NCBI GenBank assembly: GCA_016209605.1
Contig: JACQVS010000010.1
Location: 1 to 47,121 of the forward strand
Source of the DNA: Planctomycetota bacterium
Lineage (GTDB): Bacteria; Planctomycetota; UBA8108; JACQVS01
DNA length: 47,121 nucleotides
Reading direction: 5' to 3'
Position 1 is the stretch's first letter; the number at the start of each line of letters is the position of its first letter. Under the pieces are notes generated by a model. It had not been told where the DNA came from, did not search any database, and saw only the letters and a list, made by a program, of their open reading frames with translations. Shown here one piece after another: positions 7,146-16,169 of the stretch. The position numbers and the translations under genes were made by a program.

Positions 7146-9821
7146 TCAGTTCCTGCAGTGGCTGTACGACTTGCAGGAGAGGATCAGTTCCGGATTCTGT
7201 TTCTCATCCGCCGTCGGGCGAGGCGTGAAATCCAGGCCGCAGCCTTGGAAGCTGATCTGGAAGGGGCTGGCCGGCCGCGCGTCGCCGAGGAAGAGATAGC
7301 TCAAGGTGACGATGGCATCGCTCTGGTCGACCTGCTCATCGTCGTTCGAGTCGGCGGCGTCGAGGCACGCCGGCTCCTCCCCACCCACGAACTTGTACGT
7401 CAGGGAGTGGATGGCATCGGAGATGTCGACCGTGCCATCGTTGTTCGAGTCGCCGCGCAGGAACGGGACGTCGCTGCGGTTGGGGCTGTCGAGGTAGCCC
7501 AGCGACCACAAGGCCGAGCGGCGGAGGATGGCCAGGGCCTGGAGGGTGGAATAGGGGAACTGCCGGTCCGATACCCAGTAGAACACGGTGCGGGCCGGGA
7601 AACAGATCAAATTGTCTGGGGAGGGACAATCCGAAGGATCCACGCCCAAACGGGCGGAGTCTTTTTCGGCGGCAACCAGGGCGAGGTGGCCTTTTCCGTC
7701 GCCTCCCAAGGTTCCATCCTCATTCAACTGGAAGAAGGGCTCTTCCGTGCAGGGATTGACCATGGCCCCTAGGATCTTCGCTCCCGGAGCCACCGGATAT
7801 CCGCCGTACTGGGTTTCCGTCGCGCCTGGCCCCGAGTTGCGCTCATCCAGGATCTCCTTCACGGTTTTGAAGCCCTTTCCGCCCACCCCTGCCAGCTCTG
7901 TCCCTGGATGAGGGTAGGGGAGGTTGAGGGGGATCTCGTTCACGTCATAGACCGGGATGTTGCTCTTCGCATCGGCCAGACCCTTGATGATGGGATGGCC
8001 GGGATCTCCCCCTTGATCCGCGGCGATGACCCGGATGCTGGTGACGCCAAGGTTGGCGGGCGAAAGCTGGCCGCGGATCTCGCCGCCCGGATGATTTGTA
8101 CTGTGGATGTTCACATAAGCGTTCCCGGCGGCCAGGTCAAGGGCTTCTGCCTCGCTGAGGTTGACGGTGCCGCCCTTGGGATTCCCCGCAGGGAGGGCGT
8201 GTATGGGCGGCCCCGCCTCTTCCGGCCCTCCCTTGTGGATGTGGGCGGCCGTTTCCGGCGATGAAAGGCCGGAGAACTGGATGTTGAAAGCCAGGTCCCT
8301 CGTGTCCGGGTTGTAGGTGAAGTTGCCGAAGCCGGTGGCCACGGTGTCGACGGACTCGGGCCTTTCCTTGGCGCCGGTCAAGGTGGCGGCGAAGCGCCTG
8401 GAAGCATCGCATCCCGTCCGCCCTTCGTTGCCGCTGTTGTTCGAATAAAGTTTCATGCCATCACTTTGCTCCTGCCCGGCGACGTGTTCTGCGAAAACAA
8501 AGGAAATGGTGACCCTTTTGGTGAAGGGTCTGGTCTCGCTCCCGCCGCCGCTGGAAGTGACCCACAAGAGATCGTACTTGGCGCTGATGCCCTCAGGGGT
8601 CATCTCATCGATGGGGACCGTATCGGCGACCCCAAAAGATCCGGTGAAGTACTCATCGACCTGGAACCCGAGCGACCGGAGGTACGAGGCCAGGGCGACA
8701 TCGGAAATGAGCGAAAGAGAGCGGTTCCAGGGATGGGAGTCATTGGAGGTGATCTTATCGGTGTTGTGGTCCAGACTTTGATCCATGCGAGAACTGAAGC
8801 CGCCAAAAAACGCGATCGAGGGCGCGTCCGGGTTCACATCGGCGTTTGGGTCGATGATTTCATAGCTTTGCACTGAAGGATCGCCGCTGTCAGCCGAGAC
8901 GAGATCATCGACTTCGGCTCCTCCCAGGTCATTGTCGGAGCGGAGCCCGACGTAGCCTCCCTTGAGGTCCGAGTCGGTGGCGTTCAAGGTGACGGTGTGG
9001 TTATTGATCGGGTCATACTTGTTCATGAAAAAACTGAGGCCATCGACTTCCGACACCGTCGCCTTGAGGGCGGATCCAATGGCTGAGAATTCCACCCAGT
9101 AACTGGTATACGGGCCTGCTCCAGGCGAGAAATCAGGGATGCTGATGTTGTCGCCCGAGGCCCATTTTTCGGTTCCGGCCAGCTCGGCCTCGTTGCCGTC
9201 GCCCAGGTCCTTGGCGATGGAAATCCGGGGTCCGGGGACGACCTTGACGAAGTAGCTCTTGCCGGCGTGGGCCGTGGCATCGGCGGGCTGGATCCGGATG
9301 GCGACCGGGCCGCCCTGGTCTCCCGAGCCTCCCGGGAGAATTTGGGCCTTGACGATGACATCCGCGTAGGAGTTCGGATCTGCCGTCCGCAGATAGGAAA
9401 GCTTCCTGCCGCCGGGGCCGGTCGAGTTGATGAGGAGCTCCAAAAATCCCAGCGCATCGGCGTCGCGGTTGGTGCTGCCGGTGTAGCGCGCCGGCGCGAA
9501 TGTTCCGATCGGCTGGACGACATCGAAGGGGAGCTTCAAGTGCAAAGCTTCCGGGCCCAGGCCGGCCTGGCAATCGCTATCGTTGTAATCGATGGTGCCA
9601 TCGCCATCGTCGTCCACGCCGTTGGTGCAATCTTCGGTGGGATCGAGATCCGCTGGATTGGGGAATGGCTTGTTGTCACCATTCAAGGAAAAGACCGGGA
9701 CCCGCCCGCTGAACTTCTTGAAGAGCTTCGGGGGGCCTTGCTGGCCAAAGAGGAGGCCGGCGCCTCCGCACAGGACCGCAAAGCCGATGACGAGACAGGG
9801 GGAATGACGGAGCTTGGGCAT
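7146..9821 (-). CDS. Large secreted protein with CHRD domain and dockerin-like C-terminus
   Basis: This 891-residue exported protein has a signal peptide at residues 1-27 (ends L-F-G-Q-Q). A thrombospondin-3-like calcium loop lies at ~62-85 (E-D-C-T-N-G-V-D-D-D-G-D-G), followed by a beta-rich LamG/DUF1080-like region at ~100-320. A ThuA/GATase-like alpha/beta region starts near 335 (F-F-G-G-F-S-S-R, then Y-D-L-L-W-V-T-S). It is interrupted by a CHRD domain at ~474-585 (A-T-L-T-G, A-A-H-I-H-K-G, N-I-H-S, G-G-E-I-R-G-Q-L) and seems to resume with P-I-I-K-G-L. The dockerin-like module is at ~784-891 and ends S-C-K-S-Y-S-H-C-R-N. A GGGAG site precedes the ATG at 9821. It is likely a surface protein; catalytic function is not evident. 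Confidence 0.75.
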   Translation of the reverse strand: MPKLRHSPCLVIGFAVLCGGAGLLFGQQGPPKLFKKFSGRVPVFSLNGDNKPFPNPADLDPTEDCTNGVDDDGDGTIDYNDSDCQAGLGPEALHLKLPFDVVQPIGTFAPARYTGSTNRDADALGFLELLINSTGPGGRKLSYLRTADPNSYADVIVKAQILPGGSGDQGGPVAIRIQPADATAHAGKSYFVKVVPGPRISIAKDLGDGNEAELAGTEKWASGDNISIPDFSPGAGPYTSYWVEFSAIGSALKATVSEVDGLSFFMNKYDPINNHTVTLNATDSDLKGGYVGLRSDNDLGGAEVDDLVSADSGDPSVQSYEIIDPNADVNPDAPSIAFFGGFSSRMDQSLDHNTDKITSNDSHPWNRSLSLISDVALASYLRSLGFQVDEYFTGSFGVADTVPIDEMTPEGISAKYDLLWVTSSGGGSETRPFTKRVTISFVFAEHVAGQEQSDGMKLYSNNSGNEGRTGCDASRRFAATLTGAKERPESVDTVATGFGNFTYNPDTRDLAFNIQFSGLSSPETAAHIHKGGPEEAGPPIHALPAGNPKGGTVNLSEAEALDLAAGNAYVNIHSTNHPGGEIRGQLSPANLGVTSIRVIAADQGGDPGHPIIKGLADAKSNIPVYDVNEIPLNLPYPHPGTELAGVGGKGFKTVKEILDERNSGPGATETQYGGYPVAPGAKILGAMVNPCTEEPFFQLNEDGTLGGDGKGHLALVAAEKDSARLGVDPSDCPSPDNLICFPARTVFYWVSDRQFPYSTLQALAILRRSALWSLGYLDSPNRSDVPFLRGDSNNDGTVDISDAIHSLTYKFVGGEEPACLDAADSNDDEQVDQSDAIVTLSYLFLGDARPASPFQISFQGCGLDFTPRPTADEKQNPELILSCKSYSHCRN

Positions 9822-9983
9822 GGAGATGACTCCCTTTCAATAAATTGAGCCTGAAATCAGAGAACAACCTACTTTTAAATCTGATAACTTTCCTCGTATG
9901 TCCCCTATATCGTAAATGGGCGGGCCCGGGAGGTCAATCAATAAATTGGGGGAAAAATCCGCCTAGGAAAAATTAATTCCACT

Positions 9984-11363
9984 TTGGGCATTTCAATCCA
10001 TCCCATGATCCTCTCCACTGGCGTGGATCCCGCGCAGCCGCGCTCAAAGGATGCTGTGACCGTGAACCTGGCGCTCGACAGCGCATCGAATGACATCCGG
10101 CGAGTCACCTTGCGCTGGGAGCGGGTGACGGATCGGATCACGCCGCCAGAGTCAATGGCGATGGATTCCTTCCCCAATGACGTCGGCGGGGTGGATTTCA
10201 CCGCCACGCTGCCGCCGGGGCCGTCGCAGTCCCTGGTGCGCTGCCAGTTTGAGGTGGAACTGGAGAGCGGGACGAAGGTGACCTTGCCGCATCCGGCCGA
10301 TCCGGCTCCGTTTGTGAGTTATTTCATTTACGATGGGGAAGTCGCGGCCAAGCTCCCCGTCCTCTGGCTCCTGCGAGCCTCTCGTTCCGGCCTGGTGCAA
10401 CGAATCGCTCCCCTCGCCGGCGCGGTGATTCTGGAAGATGAAGGGCCATCGGTTTTTGACGGCGCCCAGCTGCGCGGCGCCCGGAACGGCATCAAATTGA
10501 AATTCTTGAAAGGAGCTGAATATCACGGCGATCGCACTCTCAACATCCTGCCGGAAGAAGGGCTTCCCATAGCCACGCTGACCATGGCGCCGCATTTGGA
10601 GCATTTTGGCTTTGAGACCTTCCATGAAATGGGCGGCCTGGCGCCGTGGGTGAAATGGTTTCGCGTCATCGATTACAATTCGTCAACGCGCCGGCACACG
10701 CAGCGATTGATCGTCGAGCAGGTGAACGAGCGCTTTCTGGCTCTCAATGGTCTGGATGCCAATGGCGACCTCTACAAGCTCGATCACACCAGTTTCAGCA
10801 AGCAAACCAATCTCGAGACCGGCAGCCAGTCGCTGCTCGATCTGCTGGCGGAACTTGGCTCCGGCAATGATGAGCGCGCCCGCAAGGCCGTCTTCGAGCG
10901 TTTCGACCTTGATAATTTCTGTCTTTACTCGGTGGTTGGCGAGCTGATTCAAGATGGGGACGGCTACAGCAACAACTTGTTCCTCTATAACGATTTGACT
11001 CCCGCCGGCCGCTGGAAAGTCATACCTTGGGATCTGGACATGATCCTGGTCAGTCCTGGGTTCCCGTTGAATTTTCCAATCAACGGCACCCTCTCCCGCC
11101 ACTACCACTTCCAGAGCGATCTCGACCGGCGTTACCGCGGCGCGCTCAAAGCCGCCATCGCCCCCGGCGGCCCGTTTGCTCTCGAAAAGATGATCGCCAA
11201 GGCGGCGGCGATTGAGGGATTGCTGCTCGTTGACTTGCAGCTCCAGGAAAGTTATCTGGGAACCGTGAGAACCGCCCGCCGCGAGCAGATCGTCAACGCG
11301 TACCGGGCCATCCGAGACAACCTCCGAGCCCGCATCGCCTTCCTCGAAAACGCCTTGCGCTAG
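9984..11363 (+). CDS. CotH kinase family protein, 5'-truncated
   Basis: The protein has 459 residues if read from TTG 9984; an ATG at 10005 is the other option, and the frame is open from 9945. Residues ~15-115 resemble the Ig-like domain that precedes CotH in large surface proteins, and the rest is a CotH atypical kinase domain. Its R-W-K-V-I-P-W-D350-L-D352 carries the metal-binding aspartates, with N-L-F-L-Y-N-D upstream. CotH proteins are usually exported, but there is no signal peptide or lamin-tail region here. The protein begins where residue ~840 of the neighbouring 1576-residue homologue begins. I infer loss of the 5' part. It runs tail-to-tail with that homologue, 19 bp apart. Confidence 0.7.
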   Translation: MGISIHPMILSTGVDPAQPRSKDAVTVNLALDSASNDIRRVTLRWERVTDRITPPESMAMDSFPNDVGGVDFTATLPPGPSQSLVRCQFEVELESGTKVTLPHPADPAPFVSYFIYDGEVAAKLPVLWLLRASRSGLVQRIAPLAGAVILEDEGPSVFDGAQLRGARNGIKLKFLKGAEYHGDRTLNILPEEGLPIATLTMAPHLEHFGFETFHEMGGLAPWVKWFRVIDYNSSTRRHTQRLIVEQVNERFLALNGLDANGDLYKLDHTSFSKQTNLETGSQSLLDLLAELGSGNDERARKAVFERFDLDNFCLYSVVGELIQDGDGYSNNLFLYNDLTPAGRWKVIPWDLDMILVSPGFPLNFPINGTLSRHYHFQSDLDRRYRGALKAAIAPGGPFALEKMIAKAAAIEGLLLVDLQLQESYLGTVRTARREQIVNAYRAIRDNLRARIAFLENALR

Positions 11364-11382
11364 CGCGGCGATACTGGATTTT

Positions 11383-14300
11383 CTATCTTTGGCACTTCAA
11401 GCCGTCGGCGGTGGGATCCGGGCCGGGCGAGGGGAAAGGAGAGGGCGGCGGTTCGCCCGCCTGGAAGAGGAACCGTAAGCTGCCGATGGCATCGCTCAAA
11501 TCGATGGCGCCATCGTCTGTAAAATCCGCCGCGTCCAGGCAATTCGGAGGCCGGCCGCGGTAGAGGTACAACAAGATGGCGATGGGGTCCGCGATGCTGA
11601 GGCGCAAATCGCCGCTCGCATCGCCGCGAACGAAATCGCCGCTGGCCAGATACGTGAACGCTCCGGGCACAACCAGTAACAAGGCGCCGGAATCAAACAG
11701 TTGAATATCGACTCGATGATCCGGCGCCAGGGGAAGTTTTGCCGGGGGAGCCACCGCCCGCAACAGCTCGCTCGAGGCGACGGAAACTTCCACCGCTTCC
11801 CGATCGCCAAAAAAAACTTTGATGCCTTGAAAAAAGCCGCCGCCTTGAAAGGTCACTCGAGTTCCTCCGGCAACCGCACCGCTGCCGGGAGATATGGAAA
11901 AGAGCGTGACTTCTCCCGTCGGAGAAACGTTTCGGACCGCCACGCTCGCCGTCCCCAGCAAGAGGCCATCGCCGGCAAAGCCGAACAACTCCAGTTGATT
12001 CATCGGCGCTGGCACCGCCGCGCGGGCGCGCCATTGAATGGGGGAGAGCCATTCGGGCGTCAACGGTAACAGGGGGCCGCCATTCCTTTTCAAGGACATC
12101 GAAGCGATCTGGACGGGGGCTTCGCCCTCCAATTCGATGGTCGAACCGCTCGCAGTGAGTTCATTGCCATTTCCGGTCAGGATGCGAAAGGGCGCGCTGG
12201 TGAACTGGACTATGGTATCATTGACGCGAGTGGCCCGCGTGGCGATAAAAAATTTGAGCGTGCCGGCGCGGATGTTGGTGTCTTTTTGAACGGTCTCGAG
12301 GTAAGGGCTCGCATTGGCCACCGACCAGTAGCCGTTCAGGAATTCGGCTAGAATTCTGAAATAGGCGCGTCGTGGAGCCGGTCGCGACAACATCCGGGCG
12401 ACGAAAGGATCCCCTGAAAAGAGGCTCAAGGTGCTATCGCCAAAGGTGCTGTCCAGGTCAAAGGGAAGCTGCTCCCACAGCCCATCGCGGGGATCATAGG
12501 CCAGGAAGCCGTTGTGGCCGGCGCCGATGAACAAGGCGTCGGTGCTGCCGACCAGAATGCGCGCTGCCAGAACGCGGAGAAATTCCTCCACATCCAAAAT
12601 CGCGCCCACCTCCCGATCAAACTGCAAGTCCGGGGTCGCTTGCCCATCCATGATTCTAGTCAATTCCAAAAACGGCTCCCAGCGGTCGCGGCTCTGGTGC
12701 AGGCTGTGAATCCAGTAAGCGCGGTAATTTTCGGTTTCTTCCCCGCGGTAGTGGAGATAAGCGCCATCCCAAGCCGCTTGCGAGCAGGAGTCGTTGAAGG
12801 CGGGCCGGCCGACCCCTTTCAGCACGATGGCGTCTTGCACGGCATCGTCGCCGTACCATTTTTCAATGTAATCTACATCAACCGTTTGAATCACGCCGTA
12901 GGTGCCGCGAATGACGCCGTTAAAGAAGGTTCCCATATAAAAGTAGTCGGCGGTGGGCGCCGGATTCGCCGCCGTGCCGCTCCGGCCTACGAAAAAATAC
13001 GCCGAGCCTTCGTTGGGACTGGAGCCTTTGTCAGAAAAATTGACGGCTCGGTGGCCGCGAAGGAACGGCTGATCGTCGGCGAAGCGGACGCGAAAATTAT
13101 TCTTGGATGGCCGGCCCCAGGCACTTCCCTGATACCGCACGCCGACATTATAAAACGCCTCCTCGTTATTGTAGACCAGGGTGCCATCGACGAGATCGTT
13201 CGAGTGGAGGGGCCGGCGCTGCAGCTCCGCGGTGCGCTCCGTATCGAGGATGATCCGGCACACGTCGAGGGTCGTGTCCAGCGGCAATTCCACCATGAGC
13301 ACGCAAGTTTTTTCCGGAGCCTCGATGGGGAAGCGGCGTCCCGCTCCTCTTTGATCGATGGCTTCCAGATAGAAAACCAGGCGGGTCCGGTTAGGATAGC
13401 TCGGCAACTCGCCTCGGAAAAGTCCATCCGCCGCAGCGCCATCCTCGTGCGCGCCATCATCGTAGAGGGGAACGCTCGTGAAATCTCCCGCGGCGTTTCC
13501 TTCCCGGTAAAAAGCCGTAACGCTGGCAATGCCATCGGAGTCGGAAACGCGAGCGCTCAAGGAAATGGGGCGGAAGGCGAGCGGCAAGGGAGGCTGGTGC
13601 CGCACTTCGCTGAGGATGGGGCCCAGGTTGGCAGCGCCGGTCTCCTCACGCAAGCGCCGGCTCGCGCTGTTTTCGGCTCCCGGCGTTCCGAGATTCCAAG
13701 GCACGCTCAGGCGCAATCGCGCCGCCAGCGTGTTCCCCGAGAGCTGGCCCCAGGGACCGGGAGTAAATTCGCCATGGGCGATGAGCAAGCTCGAGCCGCG
13801 CTGCCAGCGGGCCCAGAGAGAAACCAGGTAGCTGCCGGCAGCCATTTTGGGAACCGTGTCGGTCTCGATGCGATTGCACAAAGCATCCCCTTTTCCCGTG
13901 GCGACCAGTTCCAGGCACGCTTCGCCGGAACGCTTGTCAGCGGCAATGCGTCTGGAACGAACGTGCGTGCCTTCAATCCGCCATGGCAGGGTGTCGGTTT
14001 CAAATCCGGGATTGGGAATCAAATTCTGGCCATCGCCAGAGCGCTGGATAGAAATATCATCGAGGCGGCAGATGCCCCGCTCGACGAGGTAAAGATGCAG
14101 CTCGGTTTGATTGGCGGGAACGAAATGGGGCGCTGAGAAAGACAGCTGCTCCCATGACGATTTGGCGGTTTCATCGCTCCCCTCCCAGGCCGAGGCGGCA
14201 TCGTTTTCTTGCTGGGGATCGATCAGCTCGAGGCTCGATCCTCCCCCATCCGCCCACATCGACCAGTTGCCGCCATCGCGATAACGAACTTCATCGATGA

Positions 14301-16113
14301 GATTGCCGAACCGATCCGCCAGGCGGATATTTTCGCCCCTATTGGACAGATTGCCGGACCACGGGCCATGGACGTTCAGGAGACCATAGCGGTTTTTGAT
14401 GATTTCCGGATCCGCCGCCAGGACGAGATATTCACCGGGTCCCAGGGCGGTTTTTTCCGGAAAGACATACTCGATGCCGTTCGCGAAACGGCATCCGGAG
14501 AGATCGATGGCAGTCTTGCCGCGGTTATAAAGCTCGATGAACTCGCCCACTCGATCCTCAGGCGGGTGGTAAAAAATTTCGTTGATGACGATGCCGGTAA
14601 CTCTGGAGACCTGATTGGCGCTCGCGGGCGTCGGCGTCCGGACAATCCAGCCGGCTCGACCTCCGTCCGGAAAGCGCCCCTCGGAATAACTGCCCGCCGG
14701 CCAATCAGTCGCGGGTTCGCGATCAAAGACTGCCGCGGCGGCGGCCTCTCCATCCGGCCGGATGAGAAACAAGCGGACCTCCGGCTCCGAAAGAGCCAAG
14801 GAAGTATCGCTTTCACGGATGATCAGAAATCCGCGCGGCTCGATCGCCGTCCCGGCGGGAAAAGTATAAGCATCCGGGCGCGCCGGGTCATCGACGAGTC
14901 GAAAACCGGAGAGGTCGGCGCTGGCCGATCCGCCGTTAAAGAGTTCCACCCAGCCGGAGCCTCTGCGTTCGCCGCGATACAGCTCGTTGAAACAAATCGC
15001 CGGCCGGTCTACAGGCTGGCGAAACGTCATGGCGGGGCTGAGACTGAAATCGGAATCGTTGATTTTGTTATTGAAGCCGACGATGGCGAGGATGTTTCTG
15101 CCGGCGATCAGGGAAACGCGGGGGATCTTGAAGAGTTCCGGAACGCCCGCCTCATGGATGTCGGCGGCAACGGCATTCCAGAGAGCGTCCGGGTCAACGG
15201 AAGGACAATTATAATGGGCAATTTCCAGGCCGTTGAGGTAGGCGCAAAAGCCGTCATCGAAATCGATGGCCAGATAAAAATCTCCAGGCAGTTTGAGCTG
15301 TTCGGCGGTCAGATCAAAAAATTTTCGACAGGCGACGGAGGAGTAATTTTTTTGCATGTCGGTGAGGACGGTCGTATCGTCATCGTCGGCAAAGCCGAAA
15401 CCGGCGGCGCCGAGGAGCCACTGGGAATCGTCGAAATCCGGCTGGGACCACGCCGAGGGAGGATCCGAAAAAGGCCCGGTTCCCTTCATGTAGCGCCAGG
15501 TGTCTAGCGCCGGGATGATGGCGGTTTCCTGATAGGACGGCCCCCTTCCTTCAAAAATTGGGGCTTCAAAACCTGCGCCTTCAAAAGTGGGCCGGCCAGG
15601 AGTTCCTCCCAGCTTGGGGCTGGCGATCCAGCTTTCCGGCTCCTTGGAATCGAGGTGGACGTTGACCAGGCTGAGAGTGTGGCCAGCGCCATCGGGCTCG
15701 ACAGGCCATTTCCCCTCATCGCGGTAGTTGAGGTCTTGAACGGCGATGCCGGCTTGGTTGACGAGCGTGATGCGCTCGCCGCCGTTGTCGAGCTGACCCT
15801 TGTAATTGCCAATGGCGTTTTCGATGCCGTAGCGCGCCTTGACGGCTTCCACGCTGGCGCAAATCACCAAAAAATCCCGCGCGTGGAGGATGGTGCCCGG
15901 CGGGAAGACAAATTGGATGCCTTTGACAAAAGCGTAGCCGGAAAGGTCTTCGGGGGTGGAGGTGTCGTTGGCGACCTCGATGAATTCCAGCGCTTCTTCG
16001 CCGCGCCGGGGATGGTAATGGATCTCCGAAATCACCACCGCGTGGGCGCGTGAGAAAAAGCCCCCCTGGGCGAGGGACAAAACGCTGATGAGCAGGAGAA
16101 AGTATCGCAACAC
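11383..16113 (-). CDS. Giant surface protein: lamin-tail domains, CotH kinase, IPT, dockerin-like
   Basis: This 1576-residue exported protein has a signal peptide at residues 1-25 (ends A-H-A). Lamin-tail domains lie at ~26-170 (I-S-E-I-H-Y-H-P), ~372-500 (F-N-E-L-Y, W-V-E-L-F-N) and ~508-640 (I-N-E-I-F-Y-H-P, E-F-I-E-L-Y-N). Residues ~200-365 are beta-rich with a jelly-roll look, and a carbohydrate-binding-like sandwich spans ~695-800 (N-P-G-F-E-T-D). An Ig-like region at ~835-935 is followed by a CotH kinase domain at ~945-1290 with P-F-D-L-D at 1217-1221, then an IPT/TIG domain near 1400-1485 (I-S-P-G-S-G-A-V-A-G-G). The dockerin-like module at the end stops at D-P-T-A-D-G-L-K-C, shorter than in the other copies. 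Role: extracellular or surface-attached; CotH domains elsewhere phosphorylate proteins, but the target here is unknown. Confidence 0.85.
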   Translation of the reverse strand: MLRYFLLLISVLSLAQGGFFSRAHAVVISEIHYHPRRGEEALEFIEVANDTSTPEDLSGYAFVKGIQFVFPPGTILHARDFLVICASVEAVKARYGIENAIGNYKGQLDNGGERITLVNQAGIAVQDLNYRDEGKWPVEPDGAGHTLSLVNVHLDSKEPESWIASPKLGGTPGRPTFEGAGFEAPIFEGRGPSYQETAIIPALDTWRYMKGTGPFSDPPSAWSQPDFDDSQWLLGAAGFGFADDDDTTVLTDMQKNYSSVACRKFFDLTAEQLKLPGDFYLAIDFDDGFCAYLNGLEIAHYNCPSVDPDALWNAVAADIHEAGVPELFKIPRVSLIAGRNILAIVGFNNKINDSDFSLSPAMTFRQPVDRPAICFNELYRGERRGSGWVELFNGGSASADLSGFRLVDDPARPDAYTFPAGTAIEPRGFLIIRESDTSLALSEPEVRLFLIRPDGEAAAAAVFDREPATDWPAGSYSEGRFPDGGRAGWIVRTPTPASANQVSRVTGIVINEIFYHPPEDRVGEFIELYNRGKTAIDLSGCRFANGIEYVFPEKTALGPGEYLVLAADPEIIKNRYGLLNVHGPWSGNLSNRGENIRLADRFGNLIDEVRYRDGGNWSMWADGGGSSLELIDPQQENDAASAWEGSDETAKSSWEQLSFSAPHFVPANQTELHLYLVERGICRLDDISIQRSGDGQNLIPNPGFETDTLPWRIEGTHVRSRRIAADKRSGEACLELVATGKGDALCNRIETDTVPKMAAGSYLVSLWARWQRGSSLLIAHGEFTPGPWGQLSGNTLAARLRLSVPWNLGTPGAENSASRRLREETGAANLGPILSEVRHQPPLPLAFRPISLSARVSDSDGIASVTAFYREGNAAGDFTSVPLYDDGAHEDGAAADGLFRGELPSYPNRTRLVFYLEAIDQRGAGRRFPIEAPEKTCVLMVELPLDTTLDVCRIILDTERTAELQRRPLHSNDLVDGTLVYNNEEAFYNVGVRYQGSAWGRPSKNNFRVRFADDQPFLRGHRAVNFSDKGSSPNEGSAYFFVGRSGTAANPAPTADYFYMGTFFNGVIRGTYGVIQTVDVDYIEKWYGDDAVQDAIVLKGVGRPAFNDSCSQAAWDGAYLHYRGEETENYRAYWIHSLHQSRDRWEPFLELTRIMDGQATPDLQFDREVGAILDVEEFLRVLAARILVGSTDALFIGAGHNGFLAYDPRDGLWEQLPFDLDSTFGDSTLSLFSGDPFVARMLSRPAPRRAYFRILAEFLNGYWSVANASPYLETVQKDTNIRAGTLKFFIATRATRVNDTIVQFTSAPFRILTGNGNELTASGSTIELEGEAPVQIASMSLKRNGGPLLPLTPEWLSPIQWRARAAVPAPMNQLELFGFAGDGLLLGTASVAVRNVSPTGEVTLFSISPGSGAVAGGTRVTFQGGGFFQGIKVFFGDREAVEVSVASSELLRAVAPPAKLPLAPDHRVDIQLFDSGALLLVVPGAFTYLASGDFVRGDASGDLRLSIADPIAILLYLYRGRPPNCLDAADFTDDGAIDLSDAIGSLRFLFQAGEPPPSPFPSPGPDPTADGLKCQR

Positions 16114-16169
16114 CGACTGACATTATACAGAAGTTGAGGTTCCAAAGCACTAATGGTAAACTCCCGGCC

